This document shows positions 1 through 10,299 of a DNA stretch of 64,000 nucleotides, piece by piece. The notes under the pieces are model-generated. The model worked only from the letters and a program-made list of their open reading frames with translations. It was not told the origin of the DNA and did no database searches. The DNA is from Lepeophtheirus salmonis (lineage: Eukaryota; Arthropoda; Copepoda; Siphonostomatoida; Caligidae). Both the position numbers and the translations under genes were made by a program. Position 1 is the stretch's first letter. Each line of letters begins with the position of its first letter. Where the stretch lies: the NCBI RefSeq assembly GCF_016086655.4, contig NC_052139.2, positions 27,284,002-27,348,001 on the forward strand, in the 5' to 3' direction.

Positions 1-24
1 CTACTCCTCTTCAACCTCCTCATC

Positions 25-46
25 CAGCAGCAGCAGCAGTAGCAGC
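25..46. repeat. CAG trinucleotide microsatellite
   Basis: Five CAG units, an interrupting TAG, and one more CAG. On the minus strand it lies in an open frame that runs off the left edge and gives a Leu run followed by an acidic tail. Nothing else in that frame looks like a known protein, so I treat it as a simple repeat in intergenic DNA. Confidence 0.7.
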
Positions 47-207
47 TTCTCACTATGAGCTAGCTGTGAGTCAGCTGCAGAGGCACACACGCATACAAAT
101 GCACAAACAGACACTTTGCCTTCATTACGTATCCACACAATCACAGCTACAACTAATACATAATACTTCCCTCTCCCTTTCACCAGACAGGAGTACAAAA
201 AAATCAC

Positions 208-1850
208 ACAACCTCCACTATATGATTACATAATTTATAACTAAGTTACTACTAGCGGGTGTAACCGGCGTTGCTCAGAGTTGAGCTAATGCAACAACAG
301 CAACAAGAAAAAAAAAACAATCATCATGAAATTGAAATTTCCCCTCCTTCTCTATGTATCTATGAGTAATTATGCCCGAGTTTAAATATAAGTACATATG
401 TATTTAAAAATTATAAATGTTTTAAAAACATGAATGTCCGTCCTTTCACTATGACGGGCCGCAATTGTTTTATTAGTGACATTGAGTACTTTTATATTTA
501 TATTTAATATATTTATATTCTATATATATTATATATAGTCCTGTTTCAAAAGGATAGGAATACAATTTCTTGTTGATCCAACGTCGTATATAAGTTACAA
601 AATGCCGATTTACGGAGAGAAAAAAACCTTTTAGAAGGCGTGCGTATAGGAGTGTTTTTGGGATCTCCATAGAAATGCTGGATTTTTATTACATAAATGG
701 GGGAAATCAATTTCATGTCTTTTATATTTAATCTAAATAAATTTTTAATATTTCACCCCGGTTTTTTTAATCCGTTGTTCCGTTTAATCACACAATTTGC
801 TAGAAAATAAGTTATTTCAAGATAGCATTCTAAATCACAAATAGGGTGTAATGGATCAAATATAAGGTATAGTGTACTTTAAAAAAGCTATTCATTGAGT
901 ATAATTTAAAGTTTCTAAAAAGTTGGTTATTGCGAAATACATCAATTTTAACCCGACATTTGCACCTTCAATCTCTTATGAAAGTACTTTGTCTTAATTT
1001 GTAACTTCACTTCTTTTTTTTTTTCAATAATTATCATTTATTATCTAGAGAGTGTGGAAGATATACTCGAATTTCATATTATACAATTCAATTGCAGGTA
1101 TTGCAAAGTATCATCTTTTGCACAATACTAAAAATTTCATTCAATTCTCTTGATGTTGAAGAAAGTTGTGTTGTTTTTATTGAAATATCATATATTATTA
1201 GATCACAGATTTTGGTGTAGATTATATAACAAAAACACTACGAAAAAAAAGTTGTGAAATTTCGATGACAAATTGTTCATGACTATTGAAACTAGAGACA
1301 TGATTTTGGCATCAGAATGTCTTTTTTACCATTATCTATTAGATAAAACAGGTTTGAAAGGGAAAAAATGATTATTTTTTTTGCAACATACCTAATATGT
1401 ATGTATATAAACTGGCCATCTGATTATTTCTCTTGAATAATTTTTGGCCATCACATAGAAGTATAAATGTATAGCTATGCTTTTAATCAAATATACGGTA
1501 TCGAATAAAATACTATGTGGGATTTTAATGATATTATAAAGTATGTATATATTCATTTTAAAATTGTAGAGACATAATAGGACAATGATAGTCTGGGAGT
1601 ACTTAAGAGATAAATATCAGTTGGTATGATTGACTTATTTGGCTAACTACCAGATAATTTATTAGTAATTCTCGACTGCTGGGCAAGAGAGGGGAGATTT
1701 TGACGTCATAGAGAATAGAAAGGAAACCAAATACAAATTCACAAAAGGTCCAAATTAAGAACTGGGACTACGTTGTGGGCCAAGAGAGAGATCTTTGGTA
1801 TCCCTGGAGTATGATATTATTACTAATTGATTATTATTATCACGATAATA
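208..1850. other. Intergenic, AT-rich, old repeat fragments
   Basis: No supported gene. The stretch at about 1570-1665 is a diverged copy of 19690-19795 (shared words such as GATAGTCTGGGAGTAC and TTGACTTATTTGGCTAA). About 530-600 resembles 19460-19530. The CGACTGCTGGGC...TTTTGACGTCA block near 1674-1708 recurs inverted near 45280-45318. The segment therefore consists of decayed dispersed repeats. Confidence 0.6.
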
Positions 1851-2460
1851 ATGCCTATTCGCCATTCCGAAAAAGTATAATGTATTCGCGCCATGAAACT
1901 GTCAGTTGGCATTTTTGATTCTCCAAACAACATAATTTATCATCATTTTCCAAAGGATCGCTCAAGGAGGAAAAAATGGGAAAGTGCTTGTCATCGAAAG
2001 GACCCTTAAGGAAAATACCCTAGAATTTGTTGATAATCATTTTAAGGAAAAAGGGATTTAAAAGGTGAACTGCCGAGACTACTTAAAAAAAAATAATTAA
2101 AGAAGATGATGTCCCTTCCAGCGGTCTCATACCTGGAGAAAGATTTTAGCAAGCTCAAACGAAAACAAAATGAATTAAGATAGTATATCATTTTGAAGAA
2201 GATTCTAATGAAATATATTTGGAGATATAAGACAAATCATCCCAAAACAACGTAAAATCAACACAAACACTTGTGCTAGAAAAGGTAACGCATCTAATCA
2301 AGCATGTGTATCCCGGATTATTCAAATTAGTAGGGCTTCTAATATCAGAAAAGATCCACTCATTCTAGAACTCGAGTTACTAAGGAAACAGAATGCAGAT
2401 TTATAAGAAAAAGTGAAAATCCTTCAATTGGAAAATAGATTATTAAAATCCAAATCTAAT

Positions 2461-2823
2461 TTTAAAGAAGCGATGAAAGGAGAAATAGGAAAGAGATTTA
2501 CTAAATTTCAATGTAAACTCATTATCAGTGGGAAGAAGTTTGGATAATGGAATGAGGAGGATTTTATTAAAGGGCTGATACTCAAGTCTCTCTCTTCAAA
2601 AGCCTACCGTTACATTCAATCCAGTGGTCTACCTCCGGTTCCTAATGTAACAACCCTCAAACGGTGGATCCGAAATTTTGAAACAGCTCCTGGAACAGAA
2701 TCAAATATTATTAAAACTATCGCTCAACAAATTAAATCCAACAAAACTCCAAATAGAAACTTTTGTGCTTTGATGGATGAAGCTCCTGACCAATATCAAA
2801 AAAGGACTTTGGATATTCTCTAA
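2461..2823 (+). pseudogene. P-element transposase, N-terminal/linker fragment
   Basis: The frame reads through one internal TAA (about 2544) and ends at TAA 2821-2823. The signature order is W-N-E-E-D-F, then LKSLSSKAYRYIQSSGLPPV, then LKRWIRNFETAPG, as in P-element and THAP9 proteins. It is in the same frame as the following fragment at 2827, separated only by the stop. The conserved acidic region that should lie between them is absent. This is a decayed transposase, not a host gene. Confidence 0.8.
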
Positions 2824-2826
2824 TGC

Positions 2827-3240
2827 ATGATAAATGGGATTGGAACAATGAAGCAACTTAAGAGGAATAAAAATGGTGAAGTGGTGTTGCCAAAGTCATC
2901 TGCTTTGAAGCCCTACCAAAAGGGCATAATTATTTCTTCAAAATCTTTGATATCGTTGTATCAATACATAAATAATGAAATTGGCCTTCCATATATATCT
3001 CGTTTCAATCAAGATTGTCTTGAAAACTTTTTTTCAAGAATAAAATACATTGGAAGAGCCTACTCTCATCCTAATGCGGTAGAGGCCATGGATCGATTTC
3101 GGATACTCGAAATAAGTGGCTCAGAAAAAATGGTTGTTGAGAATGCTCCCGTCATATCTGAAGGAGACCAATGTTTTGTTTCTATGTTTCAACAAATTAC
3201 AGATTGTAGTGTCACCAATGCAATAATGTATATATTCTAA
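2827..3240 (+). pseudogene. P-element transposase, C-terminal RNase-H-side fragment
   Basis: A 137-codon open stretch with the P-transposase hallmarks PYQKGIIISSKSL and RFNQDCLENFFSRIKYIG followed by SHPNAVEAMDRFRIL. THAP9-like proteins carry this block shortly after the catalytic core. It terminates at TAA 3238-3240, and sequence related to the next block continues from 3255 in another frame, so a frameshift separates them. Confidence 0.85.
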
Positions 3241-3254
3241 TCCTGCGTCTGGCT

Positions 3255-3741
3255 TTGGGTCCTATTTTGAGCGAAGCAGATTTAGAAAATGGCATAGAAT
3301 TTTATCAAGACTTTGATAATAAAATTTATCTTCAAATCATTAAAGGTGAGATTGAGGAAGATATAAATAATGATGAAAATACAATAGAACAACCATCTAA
3401 TTATTTATATTTTCCTAAAATCTGTGAAGATGAAGGATTTATTCATGTTGGTGGATATGTGGCCAAATTGTTACATCATAAATTTCCCTCTCTGGGGTGT
3501 AATCCTTACAGCATCCAAGTACATGGCTTAAAACATTGTCAAGAGGGAGACTGCTTCACCCATCGGAATCTTTTTTGGAATTTTACAAAAAATAGAGAAG
3601 CATTTCATTAAGTTTCATGTGAATTTTTTTGATACCGAGCCATATGTGATGGATAGACTCATCAGGATAATTGTGGAAAAGTATCCTAAGGAAGAATATG
3701 AAGTTATAAAAAAGATTTATTCGCACTCGTACATTAATTAG
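3255..3741 (+). pseudogene. P-element transposase, extreme C-terminal fragment
   Basis: Open from about 3255 to 3611, with EGFIHVGGYVAKLL resembling the GYVAxK motif of THAP9/P transposases. A one-base shift near 3600 moves the frame, and the remaining end (FHVNFFDTEPYVMDRLIRII to the TAG at 3739-3741) matches the fHG..I....I..R pattern at the family's C-terminus. The second P remnant at 58.2 kb has the equivalent FNFHGH motif. Confidence 0.75.
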
Positions 3742-3881
3742 ACTAAAGAATATTAATATTGTAAACAGAAGTAGTATAATAAGAAAAATAGTAAGTAACG
3801 TGCGAAAAACTGCTCATTTCATTAGTTAAAAAATAGAGACGGAAATAATACAAATGTTCCTATAATTTATAAATATAATAT

Positions 3882-4106
3882 ATATTGAAAGAAGATGCGG
3901 TTCCTTCCAGAGGTCTCATACCTGGAGAGAGATTTGAGCAGGCCCTAAGGAAAACAAAATTAATTAAGATAGTGAACCATTTTGAAGAAGATTCTAATGA
4001 AATATATTTGGAGACATTAGACAAATCATCCCAAACCAACGTAAAATCAACTCAAACACTTGTGTTAGAAAAGTTAACACATCTATCACAATGGCCTATT
4101 CTTTAA
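3882..4106 (+). repeat. Second copy of the THAP-proximal segment of the P-like element
   Basis: Bases about 3882-4098 match 2095-2300 nearly base for base (for example GATTCTAATGAAATATATTT and ACGTAAAATCAAC). This copy keeps an open frame beginning LKEDAVPSRGLIPGERF, the LKxDAVP motif that closes a THAP domain, while the upstream copy has internal stops. It is either the start of another P-like element truncated here or a local duplication. Homology ends close to 4098. Confidence 0.75.
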
Positions 4107-4578
4107 TTCCGCGAGTGACGAAGTAACACGATCTTTTGTTAGATTGAACTCCACACATTCTACAAGGAGCCTTCATCTAGTATCTTCTATTTGATGAAGA
4201 ATGCTTATGATCATTTATAGCCATCCTAACAAACGACAGTCAATACAAATGGTTTATAAGTAATTTCAATATATATGGATTGAATATATTGTTCTTGGAT
4301 AGTAAACAATAAGCCTTCAATTTAATTTTCCTAATGGATTTGAGTGAAATCCGACAATCTTCTTCGTTCCTCGCTGTTGTTCACTTTGGCAAAATTATCC
4401 TCTGTAGAAAATTAGACTTAGCTTCATATGCTTCACTACTATGTGGAAGATCCTCAATGGGTTTGAATTTCTTTTAATAAAATGAAGACCTTGTCAAATT
4501 GTAGAATCAAGAATGTAGATTCTTTCTTTTTTTATACTATGGAAAATATAAACAAAACACGCAACTACTTATACACTA

Positions 4579-4623
4579 TGACGTCACTATTAAAAGCGTG
4601 GTGGACGTCAAACATCAGTCGTA
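4579..4623 (-). repeat. Fragment of the TGACGTCA-bearing foldback family
   Basis: On the minus strand this reads CTGATGTTTGACGTCCACCA then CGCTTTTAATAGTGACGTCA. It is the same terminal sequence found at 44271-44317, 44398-44444 and in both arms of 51476-51600. It lies directly next to the composite hAT at 4642. Confidence 0.6.
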
Positions 4624-4633
4624 AATACGTTAT

Positions 4634-4641
4634 GGTATAAC
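4634..4641. repeat. Left 8-bp target-site duplication, GGTATAAC
   Basis: GGTATAAC occurs immediately before the left terminal repeat (TAAAGTTGATAAT) of the composite hAT and again at 7428-7435, immediately after the right terminal repeat. Eight bases is the hAT superfamily duplication length. Confidence 0.9.
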
Positions 4642-5453
4642 TAAAGTTGATAATTCTGTAGAGAAAAACGCGTGCAAGGAAAAGGAGGGGGAGAAAGACT
4701 TATGGTATCATTGTTTAAAATACTGATGTGATTATCAACTACCTACTTTATTATGGTTTTTGAGGGTATAACGAAAGTATTTATTAGCAAAATGTTGAAT
4801 GAAGATATACTACGTATAATTGACTTAGACGTTTTTTATCCGTTACAGTAGATTTGAAAAGTCACACTCCATGAAATTGTAATTCATTATGAAACATATT
4901 CTCAGAATAATAACTAATGAAACAACAAAGTAGAGTATTTGAAATATATTTGAAGTTTAAAGTTTAAAAAAGAAGGCTTAAATTAAATATAATCTACATA
5001 CTAAAAAATAAACCATCATACATTTATGTTAAATATACAAAATTAAACAATTGTAATCATATAATAACAATAAATTATAAATACAGAATATTGAAATAAT
5101 AGATTGATCCAAATAATATTTTCTTGTTCTGACATGAATTCAATTAAATAGGTCATTACTTTAAGATGCTAAACACAAGTCAGACGTGAAATTTAGTCAA
5201 AAAGATCATCCCCCTTTTTTTCCTAATGTGGAAGTAGTTATATACAATTGTGCACAGGATAGATATCGATGAGATCTAAATCATTATTAATAATAAAGTA
5301 AATGTCAAAATTATAAAATTCGACAATAAATAAACAAATAAAAAAAATGTTGGAATTAAATCCATCGTAAAAATTTAGTGCAAAAGCTAATTATGTAATA
5401 ATGTCCGGCGATATTACTCCTTATTAAGGGCATCAAAAAATATTTTTCCCCTG

Positions 5454-5684
5454 TTATTTATGCTTGTATAACAGCATACTATTATCATGAAGGATACGCA
5501 CAATTGCAATTATAATGCTACACCCAATGTAACTACCTCCGTTGTTGTGACCATTTAAGCAGTTATTTTTGCCTTTTATGAGTTTTCTGAATACAATTTC
5601 TTGGATCCCATCAACCATAGCTATAGTTGATAATATTGTAGAGAAAAACGCGTGCAAGGAGAAGGGAGGGTAGGGGAAAGACAT
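5454..5684 (-). pseudogene. Decayed coding segment inside the hAT, first tandem unit
   Basis: The minus-strand frame contains MVDGIQEIVFRKLIKGKNNC followed by LNGHNNGGSYIGC. The same peptide, with changes, is encoded at 6560-6635 (second unit) and at 28622-28711 (other element copy). Its recurrence shows it was coding in the ancestral transposon. I cannot assign it to a named transposase domain. Confidence 0.45.
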
Positions 5685-6632
5685 ATGGTATCATTGTTTA
5701 AAATACTGATGTGATTATCATCTGCCTTCTTTATTATGATTTTTGAGGGTATAACGAAAGTATTTATTAGCAAAATGTTTACTGAAGATATACTACGTAT
5801 AATTGACTTAGACGTTTTTTATCCGTTACAGTAGATTTGAAAACGTCACACTCCATGAAATTGTAATTCATTATGAACCTTATTCTCAGAATAATAGCTA
5901 ATGAAACGACAAAGTAGAGTATTTGAAATATATTTGAAGCTCAAAGTTTAAAAAAGAAGGTTTTAATTAAATATAATCTACATACTAAAAAATAAACCAT
6001 TAAACATTTAAGTTAAATATACAAAATTAAACAATTAAAATCATATAACTATTAATAATAATAAATTATAAATACAGAATATTGAAATAATAGATTGATC
6101 CAGATAATTTTTTCTTGCTTTAACATCGGAATTCAGTTAAATATGTCATAACTTTAGGTTGCAATACACAAGCGAGACGTGGAGTTTAATCAAAAAGATC
6201 ATCACCCCTCTTCTTCATGTGGAAGTTGCTATATACAATTGTGCACAGGATAGATATATCTCTACCGATGAGATTTAACTAATTATTAATAATAAAGTAA
6301 ATGTCAAAATAATAAAATTAGACAATAAATATACTAATAAAAAAATTTTATAAATAAATTCATCGTAAAGATTTAGAGCAAAAGCTAATTATGTAGTAAT
6401 GTCCGGCGATATTACTCCCTATTAAGAGCATCAAAAAAGATTTTTCCCCGTTATTTAGGTATGCTTATATAACAACATACTATTATCATGATGGATATAC
6501 ACAATTGTTAATTATAATGCAACACCCAATATAACTACCCTCGTTGTTGTGACCATTTAAACAGTTGTTTTTGCCTTTTATGAGTTTTCTGAACACCATT
6601 TTTTGGATTCCATCAACCATAGCTAAGCCTTT
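5623..6632. repeat. Second unit of the roughly 1-kb internal tandem duplication
   Basis: It starts with TAGTTGATAATATTGTAGAG, equivalent to 4642-4660, and ends at CATCAACCATAGCTA, equivalent to 5611-5623. The two units align over their full length with scattered substitutions and small indels, so the duplication is not very recent. Confidence 0.85.
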
Positions 6633-7010
6633 AGTGATAAAAAAGTAATATTTATTGACTATGTAATATTGGAAAACCTAATACCCAAGTCTTAAAGCGA
6701 AGTAAGTAGTCATAATTCTTGATAATTTTAGCAAAAATAGAATCATATTTTATGATTAGATTTAAAAAAAAATGAATACTTACTGTTAGATTGTACAAAA
6801 TTCAGAATTCCATTTCGTAATTTGGTGTGGATGACTTTAAACATTCAGAAAATTATCTCAACTTCACAATTTACAATAGGGATATTTCTATAAATGACAT
6901 CATTACCAACATCTTCAAGTAATTAATGATGGTTCCTTGGGAAGAGAAGAATTTACCCGTGCATTTCTCCATAAATTTTTTGAGCGTAGGATGATTAGCA
7001 ATGGATAAGG

Positions 7011-7211
7011 TTATATTACATGCAATAAGCATTTTTGTGAGGTCAAAGTAAAAGTTTGACTTGATGTATTCATCGTTAACTTGATCTGAGATGAGGAATA
7101 TGAGTGGCGTGTAATTCTAGAGATTGGACTAAAGGCACATTTATATCGACAAATCCGACAAGCCATCTGTTTCTCATCCAGTAAGTATTTTCCAAATTTC
7201 TGGGCCTCCAT
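7011..7211 (-). pseudogene. CGGBP1/BED-like zinc-finger fragment of hAT
   Basis: Encodes KFGKYLLDEKQMACRICRYK then CAFSPISRITRHSYSSS. The spacing CxxCxxxC...HxxSSS resembles the BED-type finger at the N-terminus of CGGBP1 and its parent hAT transposons. It is truncated by a stop after the finger. Better-preserved versions are at 37775-38095 and 29155-29403. Confidence 0.65.
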
Positions 7212-7427
7212 TTTCAGAAATCCAGACAGAAGGTGACGTTATTTTAGGTATTTTATAGTTATCTATCTACTATCAGTCTCTAATATTATATTAATATTGA
7301 ATAATAATGGCTGGAATGATAACCTTCTTGATAGAAGAAGATGTATGTTAGTTAATCAATGATGCCATAAGTATTTATTCCGTTCTCCTCGCACGCTTTT
7401 GTATTCTTACCAAAATTATCAACCTTA

Positions 7428-7435
7428 GGTATAAC
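7428..7435. repeat. Right 8-bp target-site duplication, GGTATAAC
   Basis: Exact partner of 4634-4641. Confidence 0.9.
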
Positions 7436-7554
7436 CTTGTATTTCTATTAACCTTGGGTCCTCCAACCTCCTCGAGTTTAAAAATCCTAACTACTGCCAT
7501 GCCCTATCCACTATATAAATGATTAATTAAGCTAATCGTGTTTATTTTTTAGCT

Positions 7555-7990
7555 GGCCCGTTCTTTTGAAATTGGTAATATAACGAACGAATTTTATTTT
7601 CCTTAGCAGTTGTTATTATTATTTAATTCCTGAGCAGTGAACTTCCTTTCCTAAATAGATTCAATTATATTCAAACCCTGATTGATCATTCATGTGTCCT
7701 CATAAAAGACATAGTGTAACCAAGAGGATTTGTAATTGTATGTCCTTGTTGGACTTAGAATATAATTGGAGATCGACATCGGAGTGCTTCTTGCCAATAG
7801 AATGCTCTTATATATTTCTTTCTTCTCCTCCTCCCTTGTCACAGCTGATTAAAGCTGATCTCCTCCAAAACATTATTAAAATTCTCAGGGTTACCATGTT
7901 GATTTGAGGTTTTTTTAACATGCCCACTATGCATACGATTTTCATCACTACCAATGATTCTCTACCGGGCCTCCGCAAACTTATAAAGTA
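7555..7990 (+). repeat. Dispersed repeat family A, copy 1
   Basis: Shares long blocks with 39120-39500 and 48475-48865, such as CTTTCCTAAATAGATTCAAT, CCCTTGTCACAGCTGATT and GATCTCCTCCAAAACATT. Shorter pieces recur near 22885-22950, 29665-29750 and 30840-30905 (the GATCGACATxGGAGTAATTC block). Class unknown; no coding region or clear ends identified. Confidence 0.7.
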
Positions 7991-8339
7991 AAATATTTTA
8001 TTTACAATAAATGGAAATAAACCAGGAGTGTCTTAAATAAATATAGGTCAAAATACGCACAGGGATTCTGCAGTAATTAAAAGTTTAGTAATTACTGCCT
8101 TCTACTGGGTCGGCGATGAGAATACCTGCAAAAGTTGCCTGTTTTTAAGAGGGATGATTGTCTTTTTCTGTTCCTAATATTGTTTTGTAATTATAATGTA
8201 TTTTTTATTGCATATTATTTTTTTTGTCTGTTTTACCTAGCTGTAAAGCCGCATTCAATCGTTGGTCCTTTTTTTGGATTATTTCTTTCAAACTTTTATA
8301 TATTAACTATAATTAAATTGTTCACTAATCACTAGTAAG

Positions 8340-8875
8340 TAGTATGACATCACAACCCAAAGTTTAAAACTAAAAATTAACTGATTACATTTTCACAGGC
8401 ATTTTTGGGGCTCAAAGTTGATATTTTTACCACATAAAATGGACAAATTTCCAATAAATCTTTATGAAATGGCTTTAATAATTTGAAAAAACATAACACC
8501 TGCATTGAATGCAACTTAATTCCAATGATAAACAGTTATATTTGAATATAATCAAAGTAAAACGTACTGAAAATCCCTAAAAATGGGTGGATTTGTACAA
8601 TTAAGTTTCTTTATCGATTAAAGATGAAAAAGTAGGATAATTAGTGTAACAAATCTTATAATTTCCATAGTAATAGTTCATTTTTATCTACAATATGGAG
8701 ATTAGACTTTATAAGGATGGAATAAAATATTTTTACTACATATTATTCTCAGAGATACCTATAATAAAACTAGGCAATAGGGGGATAAAATTGTATTGAC
8801 ATTTAGGTTTATGTCCTTTTATTTGTTGGTCCCATTTTTACATCCAATAATTAACAAGTTTACTTAATATTAATG
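8340..8875 (+). repeat. MITE of the 'TTTTGGGGxTCAAAG' family, right end lost
   Basis: Begins with TGACATCACAACCCAAAGTT; the internal part (GGGGCTCAAAGTTGATATT, TATTTGAATATAATCAAAGT, TTTTATCTACAATATGGAGA) aligns with 17808-18318. The opposite terminal repeat is not recognisable here. Confidence 0.6.
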
Positions 8876-10299
8876 AATATAGGTTTTCATTAATATAAAA
8901 CTTGTGAAGTAATTTGAATACGTATTACAGAGAAACTGCTTAAGATTACATAAGTTATTTTTGTAATTTAAAACTGCCTACTTGTTCAACGCCTTCATGA
9001 AGCTCTCAGCTTCCAGATTTATCTACTAATCATTACTATCTACAATTGATATGATACTATATAATAGATATATTAATATCAATGTAAGAATCCACAAGCT
9101 GTAGTTGAATTTTCATTCATATTGGGAGGGTGGAAGTCGATTAATTTTATCGACTGCCTGATATTTCTACCTTTAATTACCTCCACAAGAAAGTTTAATA
9201 GACGTTATGTTTTTGCATCTGCTTGTTTGTTACCAGAATTATGGCAAAAGTTGCTAATTGACTTTGATCAAACTTAGTACGGAAATTATATATGATCACA
9301 GTAAGAGGCCGTTAAATGTTATGAGGATAAAAGTCAAGGTAACACAAAAAGTTAATTAAAAATGCATACTCGACCATAACTTTGGAACATATTGGGGTAC
9401 AGAGCCCAAATTGGCGTCAAAAAGTAGGTTTTATGTATATGCTTCATATAATATAAAATACAATTTAATAAAAGGACCGTGGGTGGAAGTGCGTGCCCTT
9501 TCTAGTTTTAAATTTGAATTTCATTTCGAATTTTGTATTTTTTTTTATAGTAAATATTTCGTGGGAGTCCTATTTTTGACGTTGAAAGGCGGTACATAAG
9601 ACATGCCTTATTCTTTGTTGCATATTGACATTTTCACAAAATCAAGTCAGAATGATTCTTCTTAAAGTTGAGTGTTGGTCACATTTGTAAACTTGGACGA
9701 ATTATTACTCCTTTCTATCAGTAAATTATTCTTATTAACCATTTGGGTGTATCGAAAATTACACTTTAAGTAGCCAAAATTGAATGGCACAATAAAAAAT
9801 TAATATATTTTATTTGAAAGGAGCTATATTGGAACTAACATAATTCTCTTTAATCAAATAAAGGTTATGAACCTATGTGTGAAATTATTGGGTATCCTAA
9901 CTCATTCCAGAAATTTGAGAAATAAGACTATAGTTGATGCAAGTATGTCTATGAAATATTGAATTGTATATGATGTAAAAAAAGAAATCGGGTGTTCAAT
10001 ATTGTTCATTTTAATTTTTTAAAGGACATAGTTGAAATGAATATCGGATTTTAATATGTTTAAAAGAATGATGTGCTTTAATGACGTTTTTACAGAAAAT
10101 ATATTTCTTAATATTTTTGGCTGCGTATTTTTTGTAATACAAATTTTTTATAAATAATATAAATGACGGTAATTTTATTAAAAACAGCTATTATGAACAG
10201 CTCTTTATAAAATAAGAATGAAGAAACTGAAATCTTTATGAAGAATACTAAAAATATGAGTTATGTATGAAAATAATATGCAATAGTTATAAGGATTAA
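8876..10299. other. Intergenic, repeat-derived
   Basis: No supported gene. About 9640-9850 is related, in inverted orientation, to 28195-28345 (TTTTGGCTACTTxAAGT core). The short open frame at 9411-9599 has no recognisable features. A minus-strand AATAAA (TTTATT at 10174-10179) lies 120 bp beyond the MCPH1 stop and is a candidate polyadenylation signal. Confidence 0.5.

Larger units (their letters stand above)
1851..3741 (+). mobile_element. Degenerate P-element / THAP9-like DNA transposon
   Basis: A remnant readable in pieces. A THAP zinc-finger-like start at 1851-2150 shows HHFPKDRSRRKKWESA, then a VPSSGL..GERF tail like the THAP AVP motif. The helix-turn-helix/linker part is at 2461-2823, with SLSSKAYRYI and NVTTLKRWIRNF typical of P-type transposases. 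The C-terminal domain follows at 2827-3240 with NQDCLENFFSRI. The end piece at 3255-3741 has GGYVAKLL. Stops and frameshifts interrupt it: stop codons at about 2544 and 2821, and a frame change at about 3600. The catalytic centre between residues around 2800 and 2830 is missing, because the frame passes directly from a DEAPDQY-like segment to the LKPYQKGIIIS segment. Terminal repeats were not identified. Confidence 0.85.
4642..7427 (-). mobile_element. Composite CGGBP1-like hAT with internal tandem duplication
   Basis: The left end TAAAGTTGATAATTCTGTAG and the right end (read on the minus strand) TAAGGTTGATAATTTTGGTA are inverted repeats, both followed by a GCGTGCxAGGAGAA-like block. The exact duplication GGTATAAC flanks the whole unit. 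Inside, 4642-5622 is repeated as 5623-6632, including a second internal copy of the left terminus at about 5623. The unique right part carries decayed minus-strand coding sequence with a zinc finger (CRICRYKC...HSYSSS) at 7011-7211. On the other copies, this finger is followed by an NIPLSIAN motif like that in CGGBP1/hAT proteins. No intact transposase remains. Confidence 0.88.

Noticed and set aside
1..207. Minus-strand open frame running off the left edge, Leu/Glu-rich end
   Set aside because: Composition is dictated by CAG and CTC repeats; no domain, and the true upstream end is outside the window.
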